Source: Ruegeria pomeroyi (lineage in GTDB: Bacteria > Pseudomonadota > Alphaproteobacteria > Rhodobacterales > Rhodobacteraceae). Taken from it: a DNA stretch of 64,000 nucleotides. Location of the stretch: the NCBI RefSeq assembly GCF_021405525.1, contig NZ_JAGQAG010000001.1, positions 1,054,001-1,118,000 of the forward strand, written 5' to 3'. Each line of letters opens with the position of its first letter. The stretch's first letter is position 1. This document shows, in pieces, positions 55,244 to 63,652 of the stretch. The notes under the pieces were generated by a model that had not been told where the DNA came from, searched no databases, and saw only the letters and a list, made by a program, of their open reading frames with translations. The position numbers were made by a program, and so were the translations under genes.

Positions 55244-55454
55244 TGATGCTTCTGAGCGTCAAATGGATTTGGCGCGAAATGTGTTTTCTGCTGCACTGTT
55301 AACTTTACTGAACAACATTAAGGTGTTGCTTTCTTGCGCCGCCTGACGCCAAAGCGTCGCAGTTTGTCAAAATGGACCCCTCCCGGTATTTGTCGCAGGG
55401 TGCCAATTGCGGTATGACGGTGTTCCGCGTCAGATCAGTTCAAGCAAGTTCTTC

Positions 55455-56195
55455 ATGATAGCCACACTGAGATCCTTTCTGAGCGCCGATAAACGGGGTC
55501 TGATCGGACCGGCCTTTGTGTTTCTATCGCTCCTGGCCAGCATCTCGGCCCCGTTCGGCGGGCACAGCATGTCCTTTGTCCAGCGGTTCCTGTTCTGGCT
55601 GCTGGTCATGGGGGTCGCGGGCGGCATCGCGCACCAGAGCCATCGTCTGGTCGAGCGGCATTTGCCCGACGCGGCGCTTTTGGGCAAGGACCTGATGATT
55701 GTCGCACTGGTCACGCTGCTTTTTACACCGGCGTTGTGGCTGTTGATCCGGCTTCTGGCGCTACCTTCTGCCGCCGCATCGCCCGACCTGTGGAGCATGG
55801 CGCGCTACGGGACCATTTTTGCCTCGGGCCTGATCATCCTGCGTCGGGGCGTCTTGTCGGGCAACGCGGTAGAGAAACCGCCGCAACCCCGGATTTACAA
55901 ACGCTTGCCAGAAGGATTTTCCGAGCAGATCCTGCGGTTGACCGTCCGTGATCACAGTGTCGATGTGGTGACCGATCAGGGAGTTCACACGATCCGGTCG
56001 CGGTTCGGAGACGCCATTGACGAGATGTCTCCGATCGCTGGGCATTGTACCCACAGGTCCCATTGGGTGACCGAAGCGGCGATCGAGAGCGTCGAGCGCA
56101 GCGGGGGCAAGACCCATTTGCGCCTGACCAATGGCGATCTGATCCCGATCAGCCGCAAGTATCGCCCTGGACTGGAGGACGCGGGGATCATCTGA
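55455..56195 (+). CDS. Membrane-bound LytTR DNA-binding protein
   Basis: A 246-residue protein with four hydrophobic segments in the first 140 residues (about 14-33, 42-62, 75-100, 118-133) and a C-terminal LytTR domain (RLTVRDHSVDVVTDQGVHTIRSRFGDAIDEM to GCTHRSHWVTEAAIESV... LTNGDLIPISRKYRP). There is no receiver domain, so it is a one-component membrane regulator. Such MHYT-free LytTR proteins are frequent in Roseobacters and their targets are mostly unknown. The start 55455 (MIATLRSFLSADKRG) has a weak ribosome site; TTG 55407 would add 16 residues. AT-rich DNA at 55298-55340 may be its promoter. Confidence 0.82.
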   Translation: MIATLRSFLSADKRGLIGPAFVFLSLLASISAPFGGHSMSFVQRFLFWLLVMGVAGGIAHQSHRLVERHLPDAALLGKDLMIVALVTLLFTPALWLLIRLLALPSAAASPDLWSMARYGTIFASGLIILRRGVLSGNAVEKPPQPRIYKRLPEGFSEQILRLTVRDHSVDVVTDQGVHTIRSRFGDAIDEMSPIAGHCTHRSHWVTEAAIESVERSGGKTHLRLTNGDLIPISRKYRPGLEDAGII

Positions 56196-56203
56196 ACCTC
56201 TGT

Positions 56204-56866
56204 TCAGCGTGGCATTGGCACGGCATGCGGGGTGGCGCCGGTGACAATCGCCAGCGCCTCGGGCCGCATCAGTTGGGCCAGAACCGGCGCATCGCTGCGC
56301 AACCCGCCGGTATAGGTGCCATAGGCGGGCAGCACGATCCGCGCGGTGTCGACCAGAAAGGCCGGGCGCGTCAGGTTGCGCCCGCGCAGGCGCAGCGCCG
56401 CCTTTGGGTGGTAATGGCCCGAGATCTCTCCCTGTGCGCCATCTTGCGCGATATGGCGAAACAGCAGCGGTCCATGTGTCAGTTCGCGCAGATGCGTGCC
56501 GCCAATGGCCACCGGGCCGGGGTCGTGGTTGCCCTCGATCCAGATCCAGCGCAGCCCGGCCTGGAGCGTGGCGATGCGCAGTCGCGCGGGTTCGGGCAGG
56601 GCGCGGGCGGCCTCGGCATCGTCGAAACTGTCGCCCAGACAGATCACCGTCTCGGGTTTGGTGCGCTCCAGATCGGCGGAAAGCCGATCCAGCGTGTCGG
56701 TCACCTCATAGGGGGGCAGCGGGATGCCGTGGCGCCGGGCGATGCGCTCGGATTTCCCCAGATGCAAGTCCGAGACACACAAAAGCCGTCGCTCGCGCCA
56801 CCAGAGCGCGCCCGAGCCAAGCGCGGTGAGCCGTTCCCCGGCAAAGGTGAATTCGTACCCGTTCAT
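56204..56866 (-). CDS. pdeM: Ligase-associated DNA damage response endonuclease PdeM
   Basis: A 220-residue calcineurin-like metallophosphoesterase. Metal-binding motifs: SDLHLGKSERIARR (D33, H35), CLGDSFDD near 96-103, IEGNHDPGP near 133-141 and GHYHPKAALRL near 169. The family (TIGR04123) is found beside an Lhr-type helicase, an ATP-dependent DNA ligase and a beta-CASP exonuclease. Here it follows the helicase gene by 41 bases on the same strand. Substrate is presumed to be damaged DNA ends. Confidence 0.9.
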   Translation of the reverse strand: MNGYEFTFAGERLTALGSGALWWRERRLLCVSDLHLGKSERIARRHGIPLPPYEVTDTLDRLSADLERTKPETVICLGDSFDDAEAARALPEPARLRIATLQAGLRWIWIEGNHDPGPVAIGGTHLRELTHGPLLFRHIAQDGAQGEISGHYHPKAALRLRGRNLTRPAFLVDTARIVLPAYGTYTGGLRSDAPVLAQLMRPEALAIVTGATPHAVPMPR

Positions 56867-56907
56867 GATGTGTTCTTTGCGCGGGACGTCGGATTGCGCA
56901 AGTCCTT

Positions 56908-59316
56908 TCAGGTCAAGAGACCGGCGTCGGCCAGCAGACGGGCGCTTTCCTCGGCCAAGAGCTGCTCTTCGGCGGCGCCCTGCACCGGCACCCGGCCGAC
57001 CTCCAGAAACAGCGGCGCGGCCAGTGGTGTTACCCGGTCCAGCCGCACCAGGTCGATCCGGTCGCCGACTCGGGCGATCATCTCTTCGATGCGGCCGAAA
57101 TCGACCAGTCCGCGCATCGCCTCGGCCCGGGTGATCTGCATCATCAGGTGATGGGGGTCGTATTTCAGCAAGGTGTCATAGAGGATGTCCGAGCTGAAGG
57201 TCGCCTGCCGCCCGGTCTTGCGCTGGCCGCCTAGATTGCGCTCGATCAGCCCGGCGATGGTGGCCGAGGTGCGAAAGGTGCGTTTCATCACCGCGTTACC
57301 GGCCAGCCACTGGTCCAGCCCGGCGCGCAAGCTGTCGATGTCGAAGAGCGGCGCCGGGTCGGTCGTGGCCTCGAGCCCCCAGATCAGCACCGCGTAATCG
57401 GTGGCGACAAAGCCCAGCGGGTTCAGGCCCGTCTCCTCCATCCGTTTGGTCAGCAACAGGCCCAGCGTCTGCATCGCGTTTCGCCCGGCAAAGCCGTAGA
57501 CGCAGAGATGCTCGCGCCCGTCCTGCGGAAAGCTCTCGACCAGCAGCCGCCCGCGTTCGGGCAGGCGCGAGACACGGCGTTGCAGGGCCAGCCACTCGGC
57601 GGTGTGGTGCGGCAGTTGCGGCCAATCGGCCTGCGCGAACAGGTCGAGGATGCGGGCGCTGAGCTGGGTCGAGGTGGCGAATTTGGTGCCCATGAAGGTG
57701 GCGATCTTGGGCTTTTTATCGGCGCGGCGGCTGACCTCGACCACCATCTCGCGCAGGCCCTCGTAGCGCACGATCTGGCCGCCGATGAGAAAGGTGTCGC
57801 CGGGGGTGAGCGAGGCGGCGAACCCTTCCTCGATCTCACCCAGCGGCTTGCCGCCGCGATTGCGCCTAAGCCGGACCTTGAGCGTGTCGGTGTCCTGGAT
57901 GGTACCGATATTCTGGCGGATCCGCTGGGCGCTGCGCGGGTCGCGCAATTGCCATTGCCCGTCCGGGCGCTGTTGCAGGCGCTGCCAGCGGTCATAGGCG
58001 CGCAGCGCATAGCCACCGGTGGCACAGAACTCGAGACAGGCATCGAATTCGGATCGGGCAAGGTCGGCATAAGGCCCCGCCGAGGTCATCTCGGCAAAGA
58101 GCGCATTGGCGTCGAACGGTCCGGAACAGGCGGCGATCAGGATATGCTGGCAGAGCACGTCGCGCGGGCCGGGGCCGCGCGGGTCGCCGTCCAGCGCGTG
58201 TGCGCGAACCGCTTCGAGCGCGGCGATACATTCGACCACCTCGAATCGGTTGGCGGGCACCAGCAGCGCCTTGGAGGGCGCGTTATAGCGGTGATTGGCC
58301 CGCCCGATCCGCTGCACCAGCCGCTTGACGTTCTTGGGGGCGCCGATCTGGATCACCAGATCCACATCGCCCCAGTCGATGCCCAGATCGAGACTACCAG
58401 TACAGACAATGGCGCGCAGCTCGCCCCGCACCATCGCCGCCTCGACCCGTTCGCGCTGGGTCCGGTCGAGGCTGCCATGATGGATGCCGATGGGCAGCCC
58501 GTCGTCATTGGCCAGCCAAAGGTTGTGAAAGAAGATCTCGGCCTGGGCGCGGGTGTTGTGAAAGATGAGCGTCGTCTTGTGCCGCCGGACCTGATCGAGC
58601 ACGGCGGGGATAGCATAGGCCGCGCCACCGCCGGACCAGGGCGGCATTTCCTCGGTTTCCAGCATGGCGATATCGGGGTTGGGGCCGGGGTCGGCCAGCA
58701 GGATCTCGCAAGGGTCGGGGTGACGGGCGAGGAAGCGGGCGATGGCCTGCGGGTCCTCGACCGTGGCCGACAGCCCCACCCGGCGCAGGTCGGGGCAGAG
58801 CGTTTGCAGCCGCGCCAGCGCCAGCATCAGCTGGTCGCCGCGCTTGCTTTCGGCCAGGGCGTGGATCTCGTCGACCACCACGCGGCGCAGCCCGGCGAAC
58901 ATGCGTGGCGCGTCCTCGTAGGAGGTCAGGAGCGCGAGGCTTTCCGGCGTGGTCAACAGGATATGGGGCGGGTCGGCGCGCTGTCGTTTCTTTTGTGTGG
59001 CCGAGGTATCACCGGTGCGATCCTCTATCCGGATCGCCAGGCCGATCTCGTCAACCGGGGTGCGCAGGTTGCGCTTGATATCGGCGGCCAGAGCCTTGAG
59101 CGGAGAGACATAGAGAGTGTGCAGGCCCTGATGCTGTCCCGTTGCCAGCTCGGCCAATGTGGGGAGAAACCCGGCCATGGTCTTGCCGCCACCGGTGGGG
59201 GCAATCAACAGGGTTGCGGGGCGGTCGGCGCGATCAAACATCGCTTGTTGATGGGGATGGACGGACCAGCCCTTGGCGGTGAACCAGTCGGTGAGGAGCG
59301 CGGGGAGCTGCGGCAT
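56908..59316 (-). CDS. Ligase-associated DNA damage response DEXH-box helicase (Lhr type)
   Basis: An 802-residue superfamily 2 helicase of the Lhr-core type (TIGR04121). Walker A APTGGGKTMAGFLP at residues 39-52, DEIH box at 149-152 (VVVDEIHALAESKRG), motif III LSATVEDP, and motif VI QRIGRANHRYN. The Lhr-specific winged helix and C-terminal domain fill about 400-800. Lhr-core proteins unwind with 3'-5' polarity. It is followed by pdeM. The usual exonuclease and ligase partners are not adjacent. Confidence 0.93.
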   Translation of the reverse strand: MPQLPALLTDWFTAKGWSVHPHQQAMFDRADRPATLLIAPTGGGKTMAGFLPTLAELATGQHQGLHTLYVSPLKALAADIKRNLRTPVDEIGLAIRIEDRTGDTSATQKKRQRADPPHILLTTPESLALLTSYEDAPRMFAGLRRVVVDEIHALAESKRGDQLMLALARLQTLCPDLRRVGLSATVEDPQAIARFLARHPDPCEILLADPGPNPDIAMLETEEMPPWSGGGAAYAIPAVLDQVRRHKTTLIFHNTRAQAEIFFHNLWLANDDGLPIGIHHGSLDRTQRERVEAAMVRGELRAIVCTGSLDLGIDWGDVDLVIQIGAPKNVKRLVQRIGRANHRYNAPSKALLVPANRFEVVECIAALEAVRAHALDGDPRGPGPRDVLCQHILIAACSGPFDANALFAEMTSAGPYADLARSEFDACLEFCATGGYALRAYDRWQRLQQRPDGQWQLRDPRSAQRIRQNIGTIQDTDTLKVRLRRNRGGKPLGEIEEGFAASLTPGDTFLIGGQIVRYEGLREMVVEVSRRADKKPKIATFMGTKFATSTQLSARILDLFAQADWPQLPHHTAEWLALQRRVSRLPERGRLLVESFPQDGREHLCVYGFAGRNAMQTLGLLLTKRMEETGLNPLGFVATDYAVLIWGLEATTDPAPLFDIDSLRAGLDQWLAGNAVMKRTFRTSATIAGLIERNLGGQRKTGRQATFSSDILYDTLLKYDPHHLMMQITRAEAMRGLVDFGRIEEMIARVGDRIDLVRLDRVTPLAAPLFLEVGRVPVQGAAEEQLLAEESARLLADAGLLT

Positions 59317-59350
59317 GGGGTGACCTTATCACCAGCCTTGGGCAAGGGAA

Positions 59351-59410
59351 GGGGGCGCTGCCCCCGCCGCCCTATGGGCGACTCCCCCGAGGTATTTTCA
59401 AACAGAAGAA
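59351..59410 (+). repeat. Dispersed modular repeat, copy H
   Basis: GGGGGCGCTGCCCCC hairpin (59351-59365), GCCGCCCTATGGGCGAC hairpin, CTCCCCCGAGGTATTTTC, then CAGAAGAAG. The box is slightly diverged (GAGGTATTT). It lies between two genes on the minus strand, just beyond the dehydrogenase stop. Confidence 0.75.
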
Positions 59411-60207
59411 GGGCGCGGGCGCAGGGACCTGATCGCGGTCTGGACGCTGCGGGGCAGGGTGGTGTCGGCGCCCTGCGGCGCGGCGTCGAGAGCGCTTTCC
59501 ACATCCTTGACCAGGATGCCGATCGTGTTGTCCTCGCTCAACCCGTCACGGGAGAATTCGATCTGGTCGAAATTGCTGGCAAACCAGTTCTGGCCCGAGC
59601 TGGTATGGATGAGTCGGAGCAGCGCGGCCTCGTCGAGGCCGGCAGCATCGCCCCACTCCAGCACCAGCCGTGTCATCGCCGTATTGGCGGCGGCGAGCAG
59701 GTTGTTGAGCACCTTGGCCTGCATGCCCGAGCCATAGGGGCCCATACGGTGGAAATGGCTGCCCATCGCGTCGAAGAGCGGTTGTGCCGCATCCAGATCG
59801 GCGGGGGCGCCGCCCAGCATGAAAGAGAGCCGCGCCTCCTCGGCCGCGACCTGGGCACCGGACATGGGGGCATCGATCAGGGCGATATGGTCCGGCACCC
59901 TAGCCCGCAGCGCGCGCACATAGCGGGGCGACAGGGTAGAGCAGAGGATGACACAATCGAGGTGTTTTGCGTGAATGAGTTTCTGATCTGTGAACAATAC
60001 CTGCTCAGTTTGCGCAATGTCCCGGACGACAGTGATGAGAATCTTCAAGTTTTGCGAAAATACAGCGATATCATCGGTAATCCCGTGATCTTTACCTGCA
60101 AAATCGCTGGGTGGTCGAATGTCGAAACCTTTCGCCGGGAACCCCGCGCGTCGCAGGGCGGCCAGCATCGGCGCACCCATGCGGCCACAGCCCGCGACCC
60201 CGATCAT
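59398..60207 (-). CDS. NAD(P)-dependent beta-hydroxyacid dehydrogenase family protein
   Basis: A 269-residue 3-hydroxyisobutyrate dehydrogenase-like oxidoreductase. The Rossmann motif is GVAGCGRMGAPML at residues 3-15. LIDAPMSGAQVAAEEARLSFMLGG is the substrate-site motif (D-A-P-x-S-G), and GSGMQAKVLNNLLAAANTA contains the catalytic lysine of K-x-x-x-N-N. The substrate is unknown. Oddity: residues about 30-90 are encoded by a clearly lower-GC stretch. The start overlaps the AAA gene stop by four bases. Confidence 0.85.
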   Translation of the reverse strand: MIGVAGCGRMGAPMLAALRRAGFPAKGFDIRPPSDFAGKDHGITDDIAVFSQNLKILITVVRDIAQTEQVLFTDQKLIHAKHLDCVILCSTLSPRYVRALRARVPDHIALIDAPMSGAQVAAEEARLSFMLGGAPADLDAAQPLFDAMGSHFHRMGPYGSGMQAKVLNNLLAAANTAMTRLVLEWGDAAGLDEAALLRLIHTSSGQNWFASNFDQIEFSRDGLSEDNTIGILVKDVESALDAAPQGADTTLPRSVQTAIRSLRPRPSSV

Positions 60208-61511
60208 TTCACGATCTTCTCGTCCTTGACGAACATGTTGGCCCAGGCGCGGTCGATCAGGTCGGGGCTCATCTGATAGGGGATGCCTTCGAACTCGCAG
60301 ATGGCGATCATCTGGTCGATCAGGAAGACCGGCTGATAATTGGCATAGATGTTGTCGATGGTCGGGTATTTCACCTTGAGCAGATGCACCAGCGCCTTTT
60401 CATCCAGCGGCACGCCCTTCTTGCGGGCGACCATGGCGAAGATTTTCAGGAAGTTTTCCTGGTTCGGGCCGTCGATCTTGATCTTGAAGAAGATCCGGCG
60501 CAGCGCCGCCTGGTCAAAGATCTCGTTGGGGTGAAAGTTGGTCGAGAAAATCACCAGGGTGTCAAAGGGGACTTCGAATTTCTCGCCCGATTGCAGGCCC
60601 AGAATGTCCTTGCCCTCTTCCAGCGGCACGATCCAGCGGTTGATGATCGCCTGCGGCGGTTCGGCCTGGCGGCCAAGGTCGTCGATGATGAAGATGCCGC
60701 CGGTGGATTTCAGCTGCAAGGGCGCCTGATAGGTGCGCGCAGTGGGGTTGTAGACCAGGTCGAGCATCGACAGCGACAGCTCGCCCCCGGTGATCACGGT
60801 AGGGCGTTCGCACATCACATAACGGCTGTCGAACCGGGCGCGGCGGCGCAGTTGGGTCGGATCGTCTGGTTCCTGTTCGACGGCGGTGTGCACGATCGGG
60901 TCATAGACGGTGATGACCTGGCCGGAATACTCGATGGCGCGCGGCACATAGACATTGTCACCCAAGGCGTCGCGGATGCCGTTCGAGATCGAGGATTTGC
61001 CGTTGCCGGGCGGGCCATACATCAGAATCGAGCGGCCGGCGCTGACGGCGGGGCCGAGATGCCCCAGCAGGCTGTCGGGCAGCACCAGATGACCCATCGC
61101 GCGCACCAGTTGGTCACGGGTGACCTGGATGTTGCGGATCGACTGGCGTTTCACCTGCTCGCGATAAACCTCGAGCGGGACCGGCATGGCGCCGAAATAT
61201 TCAGACTGGCTGAGTGCGTCGAGCGCGCGCGACTTGCCCGCATCGGTCAGCTGATAGCCCATCTCGTTGCCGCTGTTGGCGTTGAGAGTCCCGGTCGCCT
61301 CGAGCAGTTTCTGGCCGCGGGACATGTCGATCAGTTCCTGCGTGACCGAAAGCGGCAGACAGATGGCCTCGGCAACTTCGCGGGCGGTTTCCACATTCTT
61401 GCGGAACACGGTCTTCAACAGAATGTCCCGCATCATGACGATGGGCAGTTGCATCTCGGCTATGCCCTTTGGTGCGGGCGGGGCGATCACGGCGGTGGGT
61501 TGCATATTCAT
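60204..61511 (-). CDS. AAA family ATPase next to Tad pilus genes
   Basis: A 435-residue ATPase. An N-terminal winged-helix-like domain (about 28-105: MRDILLKTVFRKNVETAREVAEAICLPLSVTQELIDMSRGQKLLEA) precedes an AAA core with Walker A GPPGNGKSSISNGIRDAL at 166-183 and Walker B GGIFIIDDLGRQ near 254. GPNQENFLKIFAMVARKKG and a sensor region follow. The family recurs in alphaproteobacteria near tad/cpa genes, but its function is not established. The start MNMQPTAVIAPPAPK drops 27 unlikely codons. It is coupled to the dehydrogenase gene. Confidence 0.78.
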   Translation of the reverse strand: MNMQPTAVIAPPAPKGIAEMQLPIVMMRDILLKTVFRKNVETAREVAEAICLPLSVTQELIDMSRGQKLLEATGTLNANSGNEMGYQLTDAGKSRALDALSQSEYFGAMPVPLEVYREQVKRQSIRNIQVTRDQLVRAMGHLVLPDSLLGHLGPAVSAGRSILMYGPPGNGKSSISNGIRDALGDNVYVPRAIEYSGQVITVYDPIVHTAVEQEPDDPTQLRRRARFDSRYVMCERPTVITGGELSLSMLDLVYNPTARTYQAPLQLKSTGGIFIIDDLGRQAEPPQAIINRWIVPLEEGKDILGLQSGEKFEVPFDTLVIFSTNFHPNEIFDQAALRRIFFKIKIDGPNQENFLKIFAMVARKKGVPLDEKALVHLLKVKYPTIDNIYANYQPVFLIDQMIAICEFEGIPYQMSPDLIDRAWANMFVKDEKIVK

Positions 61512-61629
61512 CGGTGTGCCTGCAGTGGTTCTGGTGACATGTCTGCGGGTGTCCCGCTTGGTGCCGAAAGTGATGCAACAATGTGGCATCACAAGGGCGC
61601 CGGGGCGGTGATTGATGGGTCAGCCGCGC

Positions 61630-62175
61630 TTAGCTGCCCCGTGCGATACCAAGCGCCAAATAGGTGACCAGCCAGAGGCCCAGCGCCAGGCCCATGGGGA
61701 ACTTCTTGCCGCTGTCCCAGCTTTTCCAGTCGGGTGCAAAGCGCCTTAGCCCGCTGTATTTGGCGATGCGGTGGGTAGCAAAGGCACCTAGTAGGCTGGC
61801 GGCGAGGATCGCCATGGCAAGGATCAGATCGGCGGTCCAGACAAAGGGCGCGGCCGCTGCCAGGAACTTGGCATCGCCCGCACCCATGGCGCCCGCTGCG
61901 TTAAACCCTATCCCGACCAGCAGGACCAGCGGCAGATGCAGCAATTGCCAGGCATAGGTGGGCAGGGCCATCGGTATCGGGCCGATACGGCCCGATGCCC
62001 ATTCGCTGGTAAAGGGCGGATATGCAATCAGTCCCACCGCCACAAAAACCCCGGCCAGTGCCATGACCGCGTGGTTGCGGATCTTCAGTTCGGCTAAGTC
62101 GGAATAAGCGACATAGAGGCAGATCGGCAGCGCGAAGGGTAAAAACCACAGCGCGGCATAGGCAGGAAGGGCCAT
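61630..62175 (-). CDS. cpaA: Prepilin peptidase (CpaA/TadV type)
   Basis: A 181-residue A24 aspartic peptidase that cleaves Flp prepilins at the inner membrane. The two catalytic aspartates are D26 in YVAYSDLAELKIRNH and D101 in MGAGDAKFLAAAAP (the G-x-G-D motif). Six hydrophobic helices are visible. It lacks the N-methylation domain of PilD-like enzymes, as expected for Tad systems. It is four bases from the upstream TPR gene. Confidence 0.92.
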   Translation of the reverse strand: MALPAYAALWFLPFALPICLYVAYSDLAELKIRNHAVMALAGVFVAVGLIAYPPFTSEWASGRIGPIPMALPTYAWQLLHLPLVLLVGIGFNAAGAMGAGDAKFLAAAAPFVWTADLILAMAILAASLLGAFATHRIAKYSGLRRFAPDWKSWDSGKKFPMGLALGLWLVTYLALGIARGS

Positions 62176-62179
62176 GAGA

Positions 62180-63028
62180 TCAGCCGATCTCCAGCGCCCG
62201 GAGCGAGCGTACCGCGTCTTCGAAATGTTGCGGATGGGTGTCGATTGCCTCGCGCAGCAGTGCCTTGCCGGTAGTGACGTCGCCCTGTTTGACCGCCGAC
62301 AGCGCCATGGTGTGCAGCAACTGAGCGCGCTCGATCTGGGTCATCGGGACCACGGGCAGCGTATAGTTGCGTTGGGCACTGCGGGCCAGAACCAAGTTGT
62401 TCTTGGCGGTAAAAAGGTTGTCGTCCTGACGGATAGCGTCGCCGAACAGGCGCTCAGCCTCGGCGAAATCGCCGCGGGTCAATTTGGAATAGCCCCAGTT
62501 ATTCATCACGCCGGCAGGCCGGGTGGTGAGGCCAACGGCGATTTCGTAAAAGGTATCGGCGTTTTTCCATTCCTGATTGGAATCCGCCACCATCGCCTCG
62601 AGCCGGTAGCGTTTGAAGGTCTCGTGGGTGGGCGGCACTCCGTCCAGCACCTGCTCTGCCCGATCCCACTCGTTGTTGCGGATCAGCGCATCGGCCAGAT
62701 CGACCGCGTCGTCCGGGATGGCGCCGTCCATCTTGACGACGCGGTTCCAGGCGGCGACGGCCTCGGTGTTGCGGTTGGCGCGGGTTAGCGACTTGGCCAG
62801 TCCGCGTTGCAGGTCGGCCCGGTCGGGATTGTCCTTTGCAGCGCGCTGGAAATAGTCGACCGCTTCATTTGGGTCTGCCACCGTCAGCATCACGTCGTTC
62901 AGATTGGTTTCATCAACGACGTTCACGTCCTGAAACGCGCGCTCGACGGTTTCATCGGCATTCTTGGAACAGGCCGAAAGGGTCAGGCCGCCTGCCAGCA
63001 TGACCGGAATCAAGATAAAGTGGCGCAT
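62180..63028 (-). CDS. tadD: TPR lipoprotein of the Tad pilus locus (TadD-like)
   Basis: A 282-residue lipoprotein: MRHFILIPVMLAGGLTLSACSK with lipobox LSAC. Tetratricopeptide repeats run from about 50 to 230 (AVDYFQRAAKDNPDRADLQRGLAKSLTRANRNTEAVAAWNRVV; YSKLTRGDFAEAERLFGDAIRQDDN). TadD proteins help assemble or stabilise the Tad secretin. Position just upstream of cpaA on the same strand supports the assignment. Confidence 0.85.
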   Translation of the reverse strand: MRHFILIPVMLAGGLTLSACSKNADETVERAFQDVNVVDETNLNDVMLTVADPNEAVDYFQRAAKDNPDRADLQRGLAKSLTRANRNTEAVAAWNRVVKMDGAIPDDAVDLADALIRNNEWDRAEQVLDGVPPTHETFKRYRLEAMVADSNQEWKNADTFYEIAVGLTTRPAGVMNNWGYSKLTRGDFAEAERLFGDAIRQDDNLFTAKNNLVLARSAQRNYTLPVVPMTQIERAQLLHTMALSAVKQGDVTTGKALLREAIDTHPQHFEDAVRSLRALEIG

Positions 63029-63057
63029 TTTTGCGTCCTTCTTGCTGCTCTTGCCCT

Positions 63058-63648
63058 CTATGGTGTCTTGCGGATCAGGAAATCACCTTGTCCCCGCTGC
63101 ACCAATTTGAATTCTTCATTTTGTTCAATATTAATAACAGGATTTTCCGATTTTGCGAGCGCAATCCGCAGATTGTTTCGGATTGAGTCACTTTCGCCAT
63201 TGTCCAATGCATATGCCTTGCGGAACACGGCGGTCGCCTCGGCGATCTCGCCCTTTTCCATCAGCAGAACGCCCAGATTATTCCAGGCTTCGGGCCAGTC
63301 AGGGGCCTCTTCGACAGCGCGGCGCAGCATGGATTCAGACTGCCCCAGCCGCCCCAGGCCCAGATTTGCAGTGCCCAGGCCCGTAAGGATTTCCGTGGTC
63401 ATTCCCTCGTCCAGCGCGGCGCGGGTAAAGGCGTCGAGCGCCAGTTCGTATTCGCCGGCGGCCATCAGGCGCTGGCCCACTTCGACACCGCTTACCGCCT
63501 GTTTGCGGTGATCCACACCGGGCGGGAAGGGGTTGTCGGGCAGAGTATTTTCGTCGCCTTTCGTGCAAGAGGCCACCGTCACCGCGGTGACGATGGCCCA
63601 TGCGAGCGCAGGCTTTGGCCGTCGGGCCGGCACAGCCGATGATGTCAT
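63058..63648 (-). CDS. TPR lipoprotein, second TadD-like protein
   Basis: A 196-residue protein with a putative lipobox, WAIVTAVTVASCTKG, after an unusually long polar N terminus (MTSSAVPARRPKPA). TPR units lie at about 58-170: GQRLMAAGEYELALDAFTRAALDEG, TANLGLGRLGQSESMLRRAVEEAP, NNLGVLLMEKGEIAEATAVFRKAYAL. It is five bases downstream of the tadC stop and 29 bases before the larger TadD-like gene, so a tandem pair of TPR lipoproteins lies in this operon, as seen in other Tad loci. Confidence 0.83.
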   Translation of the reverse strand: MTSSAVPARRPKPALAWAIVTAVTVASCTKGDENTLPDNPFPPGVDHRKQAVSGVEVGQRLMAAGEYELALDAFTRAALDEGMTTEILTGLGTANLGLGRLGQSESMLRRAVEEAPDWPEAWNNLGVLLMEKGEIAEATAVFRKAYALDNGESDSIRNNLRIALAKSENPVINIEQNEEFKLVQRGQGDFLIRKTP

Positions 63649-63652
63649 GTCG

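Noticed and set aside
55298-55340. TTAA-containing AT-rich DNA before the LytTR gene as a CtrA site
   Set aside because: The two TTAA half-sites are 15 bases apart, not the 7 expected for a CtrA box.
57508-60276. 922-codon plus-strand open frame opposite the Lhr helicase and dehydrogenase
   Set aside because: Runs through two real minus-strand genes and a repeat; composition is typical of an antisense shadow.
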